DNA of 33,619 bases from Gammaproteobacteria bacterium (lineage in GTDB: Bacteria > Pseudomonadota > Gammaproteobacteria > Burkholderiales > Burkholderiaceae_D), in NCBI GenBank assembly GCA_903970185.1, contig CAJCIC010000041.1, forward strand, positions 1-33,619. The letters are read 5' to 3'. Both the position numbers and the translations under genes were made by a program. A model generated the notes under the pieces. It saw nothing but the letters and a program-made list of their open reading frames with translations. It had not been told where the DNA came from and made no database searches. Within the stretch, counting starts at the first letter, position 1. The number at the start of each line of letters is the position of its first letter. This document shows positions 1-6,461 of this stretch, piece by piece.

Positions 1-2
1 AA

Positions 3-188
3 CTTCCCGATTCGTATGACTTAGCACTACATCTGATTACGCATGCGTTGAAGACCAAAAATAGCTTGTTCAGGGACGCGATACAGTCTCTTTTAGAAGA
101 GGCTGCGCCGGTTAACGAGGATGCCCGCGAATATCTAGCTAGCGCCTGGCCGCATTTGAGAGACCGACTAAGCGGAACGAGGCAATAG
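3..188 (+). CDS. C-terminal end of an unknown protein (5' end outside window)
   Basis: An open frame runs from the window edge to a TAG at 186-188 and encodes the last 61 residues of a protein. The visible part is charged and probably helical, with stretches such as LALHLITHALK and DAIQSLLEEAAP, and has no membrane segment. I do not recognise the family. It lies in the AT-richer left edge, beside a small exported protein and an IS66 remnant, so it may belong to an acquired segment. Its reality rests on the uninterrupted frame and plausible composition only. Confidence 0.45.
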   Translation, partial: LPDSYDLALHLITHALKTKNSLFRDAIQSLLEEAAPVNEDAREYLASAWPHLRDRLSGTRQ

Positions 189-240
189 ATTCCTGAAGTA
201 GCCCCGAAGTAATCGGCGCTACCCCCAAGTAAATGAAAAT

Positions 241-666
241 ATGGACACGGTTATGCGCCCGATAAATTTAGTCGCAATTACGTTTGTTTTCTTGGCCAGC
301 GTAGGAACTAAGGCCGCGACAGTCACCAAGGCCGACTTTGTCGGAAGTTGGATAGCGCAACCGACAATGACGAAGGGGGAAACTGCCAGGTTATCAATAG
401 CTTCAGACTATTCGTCACTCTTTTACCGGCGTTTCGAGGATGGGCACGAACAGTCTTTCAAGAATGTTGCCACGGAGGCGAGTTTCGTCGATGACCTCCT
501 CATCATCAATGTTCGGAAAACTTCGGGTTCTCTCGTATACAAGTTGGTAATCTCCGGGTGGAAATCACAGGCTGGTAAACTTCTCTTTGGAATGATGTAC
601 ATGTACCACGACAACGAGGGCATGTACAACGGCATCCCAGTGACTTTGAGACCGAACCCCGAGTGA
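241..666 (+). CDS. small exported hypothetical protein
   Basis: A 141-residue protein of unknown function. The N-terminus (about residues 5-25, ending in a GTKAATV-like region) looks like a Sec signal peptide, so the mature protein of about 115 residues is probably periplasmic or secreted. The mature part starts with a DFVGSW motif and alternates polar and hydrophobic residues, suggesting a beta-rich, lipocalin-like small fold; this is only an impression. A second ATG four codons downstream (253) is also possible, and neither start has a clear ribosome-binding site. Base composition is markedly lower in GC than the rest of the window, consistent with horizontal acquisition. It stands alone, 52 bases after the preceding stop. 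Confidence 0.5.
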   Translation: MDTVMRPINLVAITFVFLASVGTKAATVTKADFVGSWIAQPTMTKGETARLSIASDYSSLFYRRFEDGHEQSFKNVATEASFVDDLLIINVRKTSGSLVYKLVISGWKSQAGKLLFGMMYMYHDNEGMYNGIPVTLRPNPE

Positions 667-844
667 TATTCCGGAGGTTTCAGCCCTGCAATGTCTTTAG
701 ACGATGCCGTGCGTTATGCGTTGAGTGAGGAGGCCGGTCCCGAGAGCTCAGTTCACCCCGCCGCGTCGTAGTTCGCCACGCGGCTCATACGCGTGAACGC
801 GGTCCAGTTGAACGTCTGACGGTGTTCTACCATTTGCCGCCCAA

Positions 845-1132
845 ATGCAGGTCGCCTTCGATGCTTTAAAAAAAGATCACGAGGCGCTGCGCGGCGAGCA
901 TCGCATCACGCGAGTCCAGCGCGATCTGTTGAAGGAGCGGCTGACCGCAGCGATCCGGCGCCTGTTTGCAGCCAAGAGCGAAGCCCGCAGTATCGACCAG
1001 AAGGATCTGTTCTTCGACGAAGCCGAGCTGCTTGCCGCGGTCAACGCCGCTCAGCCTGCCCAGAAAGACGAGCCGTGGTCTTCACCAACCGAGCTCAAAG
1101 CCTTGCAGACACGTTGTCCCAATCCTTTGTAA
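845..1132 (+). pseudogene. IS66-family transposase (TnpC) N-terminal remnant
   Basis: The frame encodes the typical N-terminal region of IS66 TnpC transposases: a leucine/charged coiled coil (DALKKDHEALRGEH), then LLKERLTAAIRRLF, an AKSE block and a DLFFDEAELLA stretch. In intact elements this is followed by a zinc finger, DDE catalytic core and C-terminal domain, about 500 residues in all. Here similarity fades after about codon 80 and a stop follows at 1130-1132, so more than 80 percent of the gene is missing. The frame is open upstream to 812, suggesting the original start is also lost or altered. No TnpA or TnpB companion, terminal inverted repeat or target duplication was found. It cannot encode an active transposase. 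The bases 667-844 before it hold no gene I can support. Confidence 0.6.
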
Positions 1133-1174
1133 CTGCATTAAGTCATCCGTTGCAGCGCGCGATGAAGCCCTTTG

Positions 1175-2272
1175 CTAGGCCTTGAGCGCGCTGACGAGGT
1201 AGGGCAGGCTCGCGTCGAGCCGGTAGTCGATATCGCTATGGTTGTCGTCAAATTCCTCGTAGACGTGATCGACATCATGCTCGGCGAGCCTTTTTGAAAG
1301 AATTCTGGCACCGTAATGGATCGCATACTGATCGGCCCAGCCGCAGTCGATCCAGATGCCGCGCATCGAGCGCAAGGCCTTCAAGTGGTCTTCGACCATG
1401 AAGATCGGATCATGTTCGAGCCACGCTTTCCAGCGTTTTGGAATTATCTCGCCGGTTTCAAGGTTGAGCGGCATGCGAAAGCCATTGGGCACTTTCGGGT
1501 CGGGATCGTAGGACGCCGCCATGCACAGCATCATGATGACGTGGCCTTCGACGGAGGACACCTTGCGGCTCGAGAAGAAGGCATCCAGAAAACGCCTGAT
1601 ACGGCCGTCATCGATGCCGTTGCGCACCTTCTTTTCAAGCACGCGCACGTCGATCGCGCCGGCACTGCGCGAGGGCTCGCTGTAGCGCGCAAGGTGATCA
1701 AGCGTCTTGGAAAAATCGTTGCGATAGACAAAGTCGAAGTAGGCATCGCCTGAATGACAGGCGATCGCCGACCAGGTGTGCGCATATTTCATGGCGTGCA
1801 CGATCGCGCCATAGCCGCCTGAGCTTTTTCCAAAACAGCCGCGATGTTCGCGTTTTGGCAAGGTGCGAAAGCGGGCATCGACAAGGGGCACGAGTTCGTC
1901 AACGAGATAGTCTGCGTAGCGTCCCACGGCACTCGAATTGATGTACTGGTTGCCGCCATAGGCGGTAAAGCAGTCGGGGAAGACCAGGATCACCGGGTCC
2001 ATGCGCTGGTTGGCGATGAGGCGCGCGGCACGTTCGGGGACGTTTTCGCCGAAGTTCTTCCAGTTGGTGTGTGACATGCCGCTACCTGAATAGCCGACCA
2101 GATCGAACAGCACCGGAAAGCGCCGCTTGGGATGACGCTCGTATTCGGCGGGCAGCCAGACGTGCAGCTTGCGCGTCGTCGGGTCGCCAAGGAAATTGCG
2201 TTTCAAGACTTTCGAATCGAATTCGATTTCGACGACCTTGCCCTGGGGCCATGCGGCGCGCTTGATCGGCAT
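1175..2272 (-). CDS. alpha/beta-hydrolase, putative esterase (esterase D/PF00756-like)
   Basis: A 365-residue protein resembling the putative-esterase family (esterase D, enterochelin-esterase-like) of serine alpha/beta hydrolases. The N-terminal part has the strand pattern LHVWLPAEY...FPVLFDLVGYSGSG, typical of the first strands and the oxyanion region. The nucleophile elbow is GKSSGG near residues 148-153 (Ser150 the likely nucleophile). A late DDNHSD motif near residue 343 is a good candidate for the catalytic His. There is no signal peptide, so it is probably cytoplasmic. The natural ester substrate cannot be inferred. The ATG lies 15 bases after the stop of the methyltransferase upstream on the same strand, so the two are probably cotranscribed. 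Confidence 0.75.
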   Translation of the reverse strand: MPIKRAAWPQGKVVEIEFDSKVLKRNFLGDPTTRKLHVWLPAEYERHPKRRFPVLFDLVGYSGSGMSHTNWKNFGENVPERAARLIANQRMDPVILVFPDCFTAYGGNQYINSSAVGRYADYLVDELVPLVDARFRTLPKREHRGCFGKSSGGYGAIVHAMKYAHTWSAIACHSGDAYFDFVYRNDFSKTLDHLARYSEPSRSAGAIDVRVLEKKVRNGIDDGRIRRFLDAFFSSRKVSSVEGHVIMMLCMAASYDPDPKVPNGFRMPLNLETGEIIPKRWKAWLEHDPIFMVEDHLKALRSMRGIWIDCGWADQYAIHYGARILSKRLAEHDVDHVYEEFDDNHSDIDYRLDASLPYLVSALKA

Positions 2273-2287
2273 CTCGTTTCCTTCGCG

Positions 2288-2956
2288 TTATTGCGTCCGG
2301 TATTCGAACCACCAATAGTATTCGAGGCGCCACCAGTGGGTCGACGTGGCCCCAAGGCCGAAGCTTGCCATCAGGCGGTCACGCGTCGGATAGTTCTTGA
2401 GCACGCGTTCTCTTTCACCATCGACGCTCGTTCGCAGCTGCCAGCCGTTGCCGTTGGCGTCGACTTCTGCAATCGGCGTGCTCGACCCTTCGACGTAGAG
2501 GTTGTCAATCAGGATCACGCGCGCGCCCGGCGCCAGATGGGACTTCAGTGCGGAAATGAAGGCGGCGATGCGCTGGTTGGGAATGTGCGACCAGAAAAAT
2601 CCGATGAAGGCCGCATCGAACTGGCCAAGGGCTGCGTCAAGCGCAAAGACATCGGCGCAATGCAAGGTCGTGCGCGCCAGACCTCGTCTCGTTGCGATGT
2701 CGAGCGTTTCCTGCGCGGCATCGACGCCCACCACCGAGTGCGCATCGGCTGCGAAGAACTGGGTCAGATAGCCGGTGCCACAGGCCAGATCGAGAACGCG
2801 ACGATTAGCGAGGCTTCTCGACAGCGCGCGCTTGATGGCCAAAAGGTCGGCCTGCCGTTCTTCCTTGCGGTAAATCTCGTCGTAGGTCGTCGCGCGCCTG
2901 GCATAGTACTGCTGCATGCGCGCATCGAAGTCGGAGGGCAGGCTATCGATCACCAC
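2288..2956 (-). CDS. class I SAM-dependent methyltransferase
   Basis: The protein has a Rossmann-type SAM-binding core: motif I is VLDLACGTGYLT, followed by an acidic VVGVD at strand 2 and a hydrophobic AAFIGFFWSHI strand 4 region. Before motif I comes YYARRATTYDEIY, a common N-terminal signature of small-molecule methyltransferases in the Methyltransf_25/11 group. The acceptor is unknown. The start is uncertain: the longest frame begins at a GTG at 2989, but that codon sits inside the stem of an intrinsic terminator. I prefer one of two adjacent GTG codons at 2956/2953, which give about 13 residues before the conserved region; an ATG at 2917 is another option. None has a strong ribosome-binding site. 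It is followed by the esterase after 15 bases. Confidence 0.75.
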   Translation of the reverse strand: MVIDSLPSDFDARMQQYYARRATTYDEIYRKEERQADLLAIKRALSRSLANRRVLDLACGTGYLTQFFAADAHSVVGVDAAQETLDIATRRGLARTTLHCADVFALDAALGQFDAAFIGFFWSHIPNQRIAAFISALKSHLAPGARVILIDNLYVEGSSTPIAEVDANGNGWQLRTSVDGERERVLKNYPTRDRLMASFGLGATSTHWWRLEYYWWFEYRTQ

Positions 2957-2971
2957 GGGCTTTTCTGCTAA

Positions 2972-3004
2972 CGCAAACAAAAACGGCACGCATAGCGTGC
3001 CGTT
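2972..3004 (-). terminator. intrinsic terminator after the dihaem cytochrome gene
   Basis: A perfect 9-bp inverted repeat, AACGGCACG at 2982-2990 and CGTGCCGTT at 2996-3004, encloses a 5-base loop. Read on the minus strand it is followed directly by a T-rich run (TTTTTGTTTG), the classical rho-independent form. It begins about 20 bases after the cytochrome stop and overlaps the 5' end of the longest methyltransferase frame. Confidence 0.8.
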
Positions 3005-3023
3005 CGGATGCCGGGGTTGTGGA

Positions 3024-3962
3024 TCATTTCGCCGCGTTGACCATGTAGCGCACGGCGGACTTCACGTCATCGTCGCTTGCACTGGATCCGCCCTTGGGCG
3101 GCATGATGCCGGCCTGACCCTGGAAGCCCTTTATGGCATGCTCGTAGAGCGTATCCAGGCCCTTGGCAATGCGCGGTGCCCAGGCCGCCTTGTCGCCAAA
3201 TTTCGGCGCACCTGCAATGCCCGCGCTGTGGCAGGCGGTGCACACCTGCGAGAAGAGTTTCTGCCCGGCAGCGGTATCACCGCCTTGATCTGCCGTCGCA
3301 GCGACGGCCACGGGCTTTGCCGCGCCGCCGGAACTGGGAGCGCCGCCGGAACTGGCAGCGCCGCCGGAATTGGCAGCGGCAACTGCGGCGACGACCGATG
3401 GGTCAGCGACCGAGCCCAGCGCCGGGGCAGCAGGCGCTGCAGCTGGGGTTGCGGCCGCGGCGCTTTCCGGCGGGTCGGCGAACTTGGCGCCGCCGGCGTT
3501 GGCCATGTAGACCACCGCGCGCTCGACTTCGACATCCTCGAGGTCAGTGTCACCGCCCTTGGCCGGCATTCCCTTGTAGCCCTTTAATGCGTGGTCCCAA
3601 AGCGTGTTCACGCCCTGTTTGATGCGCGGTGCCCAGGCCACTGCATCACCGAACTTTGGCGCGCCAGCGAGGCCCGCGGTGTGGCAGGTGGTGCACACCG
3701 CCTTGAAGACTTCCTCACCGCTTTTCAGCGGCTTGGGCGCGTTCGCATCGACCACGCTCTCGGTAGCGACAGGCGCGATGCGCGCGTCGATCGCTCCACT
3801 ACTCATGGCTTCGGTGCCAGCGCCGCGCTTCATGCCGCTATCAACGAAGGTCACAAGCAGGATGATGACGGCGACCGGAACGATAAACGCCAGCGCCACC
3901 ACGACGATCAGTTGCCTGGGGGTCTTGATCGGTGATTGGCTGTCGGAGTGCGGGTCGCTCAT
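3024..3962 (-). CDS. membrane-anchored dihaem cytochrome c (cytochrome c5-like)
   Basis: A 312-residue c-type cytochrome that should carry electrons on the periplasmic face of the inner membrane. A single N-terminal transmembrane segment (about residues 17-41) anchors it. Two homologous haem domains follow: CTTCH at 90-94 with a probable axial Met in GMPAKGG near 132, and CTACH at 241-245 with GIMPPKGG further on. Both share the AGAPKFGD...WAPRI pattern of the cytochrome c5 family. An Ala/Pro/Gly linker with short SSGGA repeats joins them, and the repeats are visible in the DNA around 3320-3380. The ATG at 3962 is chosen because AAGGA precedes it by 8 bases; a longer frame to 4043 has no such support. 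Electron donor and acceptor are unknown. The gene has its own promoter and terminator and so is probably monocistronic. Confidence 0.85.
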   Translation of the reverse strand: MSDPHSDSQSPIKTPRQLIVVVALAFIVPVAVIILLVTFVDSGMKRGAGTEAMSSGAIDARIAPVATESVVDANAPKPLKSGEEVFKAVCTTCHTAGLAGAPKFGDAVAWAPRIKQGVNTLWDHALKGYKGMPAKGGDTDLEDVEVERAVVYMANAGGAKFADPPESAAAATPAAAPAAPALGSVADPSVVAAVAAANSGGAASSGGAPSSGGAAKPVAVAATADQGGDTAAGQKLFSQVCTACHSAGIAGAPKFGDKAAWAPRIAKGLDTLYEHAIKGFQGQAGIMPPKGGSSASDDDVKSAVRYMVNAAK

Positions 3963-4042
3963 CTGGGGTCCTTGCGAAAAGCGCGAGTTCGGAGTTCGAC
4001 CGAAACGCACGATTTGCATCCGATCGGTCCTTGAGGCTCGCA

Positions 4043-4048
4043 ATTATA
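4043..4048 (-). promoter_or_regulatory. -10 box (TATAAT) for the dihaem cytochrome gene
   Basis: A perfect TATAAT on the minus strand lies 81 bases before the chosen cytochrome ATG. The -35 region about 17 bases further upstream is weak (GGTCCA-like), so the promoter may need an activator or be only moderate. The rest of 3963-4273 shows no gene I can support. Confidence 0.5.
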
Positions 4049-4273
4049 ACGGCAAGCGCATGGTCTGGACCACCCGCGAGAAAGCACCTGTGCCGTCGCG
4101 TCCTGGCGATTCGCTCGCGCCCAAAGCGCATTAAGAACAGTCGGCAGCGATCACGACAGGCATCGGTCCGACGTCTTTTGGCACGCCGATGTGCGCACGA
4201 AACTGAGCCCTGGCCAAGCCGGGCAAAGCAACAGGCGTGAGCTGAGCGTCGCGATGGCGCCTCGAGAAGAGGC

Positions 4274-4348
4274 TGGTGCGACCGGCAAGAATCGAACTTG
4301 CGACTAAGCCTTCGGAGGGCCCAATGATATCCACTTCACCACGGTCGC
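4274..4348 (-). tRNA. tRNA-Arg (anticodon CCG)
   Basis: The minus strand folds into a complete cloverleaf. The acceptor stem GCGACCG pairs perfectly with CGGTCGC, followed by discriminator A and an encoded CCA. The anticodon loop CTCCGAA gives anticodon CCG, reading the arginine codon CGG; the anticodon stem has two G-U pairs at its base. The T arm is GCAAG/CTTGC around TTCGATT. The variable region is short (4 bases), so this is a class I tRNA. It stands alone with no neighbouring tRNA. Confidence 0.92.
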
Positions 4349-4382
4349 GGCAGCCGCCATTCTAGCAGTCGCCCTGCTCAAG

Positions 4383-4637
4383 CTAGTGCGCACGACGTTG
4401 CGGGCGACACGCCTGCATCTGGTCGAAGTCGGTCGCGTTTTGCACGCACATCTGCACACGCTGCATCTCGGCGATGTGCCGCGAAATTTCTTCGAGGCGA
4501 TGCGCCTTGGCGGCGTCGAAGTTGCGCGGCTGTGGGGTGGGCTGAGGCTGCGGCGTGGTGGCTTGGGCGATCGCTGCAATGGGCGTCGCGGCCCCTATGG
4601 CGAAGGCGAGACAAAGCGTGCGCAAAGTGACTGTCAT
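4383..4637 (-). CDS. small exported hypothetical protein
   Basis: An 84-residue protein with a clear Sec signal peptide (hydrophobic LAFAIGAATPIAAIAQA, probable cleavage after AIAQA near residue 25). The mature part of about 60 residues has a Pro/Gln-rich start (QPQPTPQP), a charged helix (AKAHRLEEISRHIAEMQRVQMC) and a second Cys near the C-terminus (QMQACRP); the two Cys could form a disulfide in the periplasm. A GGGAG sequence precedes the ATG by about 6 bases. I recognise the general type of short periplasmic protein with a helix and paired Cys, but not a named function. Its stop lies 34 bases from the tRNA on the same strand. Confidence 0.6.
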   Translation of the reverse strand: MTVTLRTLCLAFAIGAATPIAAIAQATTPQPQPTPQPRNFDAAKAHRLEEISRHIAEMQRVQMCVQNATDFDQMQACRPQRRAH

Positions 4638-4810
4638 GGCGAGCTCCCGAGGCGGTGAGCGTTCAGTCTAGGCGCGCGTGGCGATTCCCAACAATCTCTC
4701 TTTTGTTGCTGAATGTGTCGCCTGTTTCAAATTCCGCTGCCGGCGCAACCGCTATTCGCATCCAGGCGTTGGCCGGGACAGCAGTCAGCCGTAAGAATTA
4801 AACCTTTGCG

Positions 4811-4856
4811 GGTGACCTATGTCACACGCAATGGCAGGCCGCGCATGGGGTATCAT
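4811..4856 (+). promoter_or_regulatory. CRP-like site and -10 box upstream of the Skp-like gene
   Basis: GGTGA-N6-TCACA at 4811-4826 matches the CRP/Vfr consensus TGTGA-N6-TCACA in 9 of 10 positions and is internally a perfect GTGAC/GTCAC palindrome. A TATCAT at 4851-4856 could be the -10 box. The site centre (4818.5) then falls about 42-45 bases before the expected transcription start, the usual class II activator position. Both lie within the 284-base gap between the divergent 84-aa gene and the Skp-like gene. The regulator is inferred from the site only. Confidence 0.4.
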
Positions 4857-4921
4857 TGACCTCCCACTGGGTGCGCAGACTCAGCTGACCGCTGCCATTC
4901 CATCCTTCGATCGATTTCCAC

Positions 4922-5485
4922 ATGCCTATGACTTCATTTTCCCGGCTCTGCGGCGCCCTTTTGGTTGTATCGTCGCTTGCGGCATTACCCTGCGCGGCAC
5001 AGACCGGCGCTTCGGCAAATAATGCCAGCCACGTGCGCGTCGCATCGGTGGATGCGAAACGCATCCTCGAAGAGTCGGCCCCGGCCAAGGCCGCCTACGA
5101 GAAGATCGCCGCCGAATTCCGGCCGCGCCAGCAGGCGCTCGAATCCCAGGGACAAAAGCTCAAGGCGGCAAGCGACGCGTTCGAGCGCGATGCCCCAACG
5201 CTAAGCGAAAGCGACCGCGTGGCAAGACAGAAGGCCTTATCCGACCTCGATCGCGGCTTCCAGCGCGATCAGCGTGCCTTTAGCGAAGATCTGAATGCAC
5301 GCAAGAGCCAGGAGCTCTCGGGCCTGCTTGACCAGACCAACCGCGCGATCCGCAAGATCGCCGAGGCCGGTGGCTATGACATAGTCGTGCAGGATGCCTA
5401 CTACGCCAGCCCGCGCGTCGACATCACTGATCAGGTACTCAAAGAGCTGGCCAATCCGTCGGCGCCAGCCGCGAGCGGCAAGTAG
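4922..5485 (+). CDS. OmpH/Skp-family periplasmic chaperone-like protein
   Basis: A 187-residue protein with a signal peptide (residues 1 to about 26, ending ALPCAAQ) and the Skp/OmpH pattern. A short beta segment VRVASVDAKRIL opens the mature part, a long charged coiled coil of about 80 residues follows (PAKAAYEKIAAEFRPRQQALESQ onward), and the chain returns to a beta segment with the IRKIAEAGGYDIVVQDAYYASPRVDITDQVL signature typical of the family C-terminus. Family members form trimeric periplasmic holdases for outer-membrane proteins. Length matches Skp (about 160-190). Unlike most skp genes it is not next to bamA or lpxD, so it may be a paralogue with a special client. An in-frame ATG at 4928 is an alternative start; neither has a strong ribosome-binding site. 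Confidence 0.8.
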   Translation: MPMTSFSRLCGALLVVSSLAALPCAAQTGASANNASHVRVASVDAKRILEESAPAKAAYEKIAAEFRPRQQALESQGQKLKAASDAFERDAPTLSESDRVARQKALSDLDRGFQRDQRAFSEDLNARKSQELSGLLDQTNRAIRKIAEAGGYDIVVQDAYYASPRVDITDQVLKELANPSAPAASGK

Positions 5486-5492
5486 CCAGGGG

Positions 5493-6023
5493 CTACTTCT
5501 TGACGAAGTTGGATTGATCAAGGGTGATCTGCGAGAGCTTTCCTGACTGGGTGGCGACGTGTGCTGCAAGCGTTGGGCCGACGGCACCCTTGGGCAGGCT
5601 CACGGCCGTCAATAGAATCCAGTTGGCCTCGGGCAGGCCGTCGAAATAGAATTGGCCGATCAGATCGCACTGCGTGCGGCGAACGACGTGGTCGAGCTTG
5701 TCATCTTCGAGCCCCAGTTCTTCGGGCGCTGCGCCCGAATTGGCCGAAGCCAGCTTGGCCTCGAAAAAGGGTGTATCGGGCATCAGATAGACGCGTCCGC
5801 CGTTGCAGGTTTGGGGCTGGGTGCCGGCGCCAACGCGCACCATGCCTTTGATCACGGCAGCCCCTGACTGCAGGTACGGGGCGTGTTCGGTAAGACTAAA
5901 GGTCGGATCGGGTTTGCCGATGTTGGTGATGCTTGACATCGAACAGCCGCCAATCACGAGGAGCAGGGCTGCAAATGCAGAACGCCGACCGCGTTTTTCA
6001 AATTGCCTGCGTGCTTCTTTCAT
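5493..6023 (-). CDS. putative lipoprotein of unknown function
   Basis: A 176-residue protein with a type II signal peptide: basic start (MKEARRQFEKRGRR), hydrophobic AFAALLLVIGG and a lipobox VIGGC with the lipidated Cys near residue 26. Residues after the Cys are Ser-Met-Ser-Ser, so outer-membrane sorting is plausible. The mature domain contains IKGMVRVGAGTQ...GGRVYLMPDTPFFEA and QFYFDGLPEANW, resembling carboxypeptidase-regulatory-like or transthyretin-like beta sandwiches; this match is tentative. The ATG at 6023 is chosen over a much longer frame because the lipoprotein signal begins there and GGGAA precedes it. It converges on the Skp-like gene with only 7 bases between stops. Confidence 0.7.
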   Translation of the reverse strand: MKEARRQFEKRGRRSAFAALLLVIGGCSMSSITNIGKPDPTFSLTEHAPYLQSGAAVIKGMVRVGAGTQPQTCNGGRVYLMPDTPFFEAKLASANSGAAPEELGLEDDKLDHVVRRTQCDLIGQFYFDGLPEANWILLTAVSLPKGAVGPTLAAHVATQSGKLSQITLDQSNFVKK

Positions 6024-6461
6024 GCGAATTCCCGAAAAAGCGCGGCATTCAGGCCGCGGCGGTGGAGGGCCAGCGCTTAACGCTGGAGGGCGTTGCCTGG
6101 TGTGGCGAAATACCGCTAGAATAGGAAACAATCGTTCTCTATACTGCGTTGCTTTGTGATTCTTGTTTACCGTTCTCGCGCGAAGTCGCTCGCGGGCCAG
6201 CAAAATCGGCAAAGTCGCGCCGGACTTTGCGGGAGGATACTTTGCCAGATGCACTCGCAAAGGCGCAAGCGACCGTGTTCCCGCATGCTGCAGTGCGGGC
6301 AAGAATTATTGCCTTTCTGTACACTAGCCGGTCCAGCGAGGACAGCGTTTCGGCCCGGGCCCAGGCCCAGACCTTCGGGGTGACCCTCCCCTCAAACGCG
6401 CTCGCGCCAGGTGCCAAAAGCGGCTTGGCGTGGCTTCGCGACCGTGTCACAAGGAGTTAGC
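6024..6461 (+). other. 438-bp divergent intergenic region before the RND efflux operon
   Basis: No coding frame here has support from composition or a ribosome-binding site. It must hold promoters for the lipoprotein (minus) and efflux operon (plus). A short inverted repeat GGCAA-N6-TTGCC at 6298-6313 lies next to TACACT at 6320-6325, a possible -10 box; such an arrangement could be a repressor operator, but the evidence is weak. No regulator gene adjoins the operon. Confidence 0.35.

Noticed and set aside
667-768. Short frame with SLDDAVRYALSEEAG, like the C-terminal end of some ATPase/regulator proteins
   Set aside because: Only about 34 codons with no start signal; the resemblance is too short to call even a pseudogene.
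3320-3380. Short tandem repeat, considered as a regulatory repeat or CRISPR-like array
   Set aside because: It encodes the SSGGA linker of the cytochrome in frame and has no spacers.
4131-4334. 67-codon minus-strand frame covering the tRNA
   Set aside because: Its start region overlaps the tRNA-Arg gene, it has no ribosome-binding site and no recognisable motif.
6149-6460. Plus and minus 103-codon frames in the gap before the efflux operon
   Set aside because: The two frames are mutual shadows with no signal peptide, motif or ribosome-binding site.
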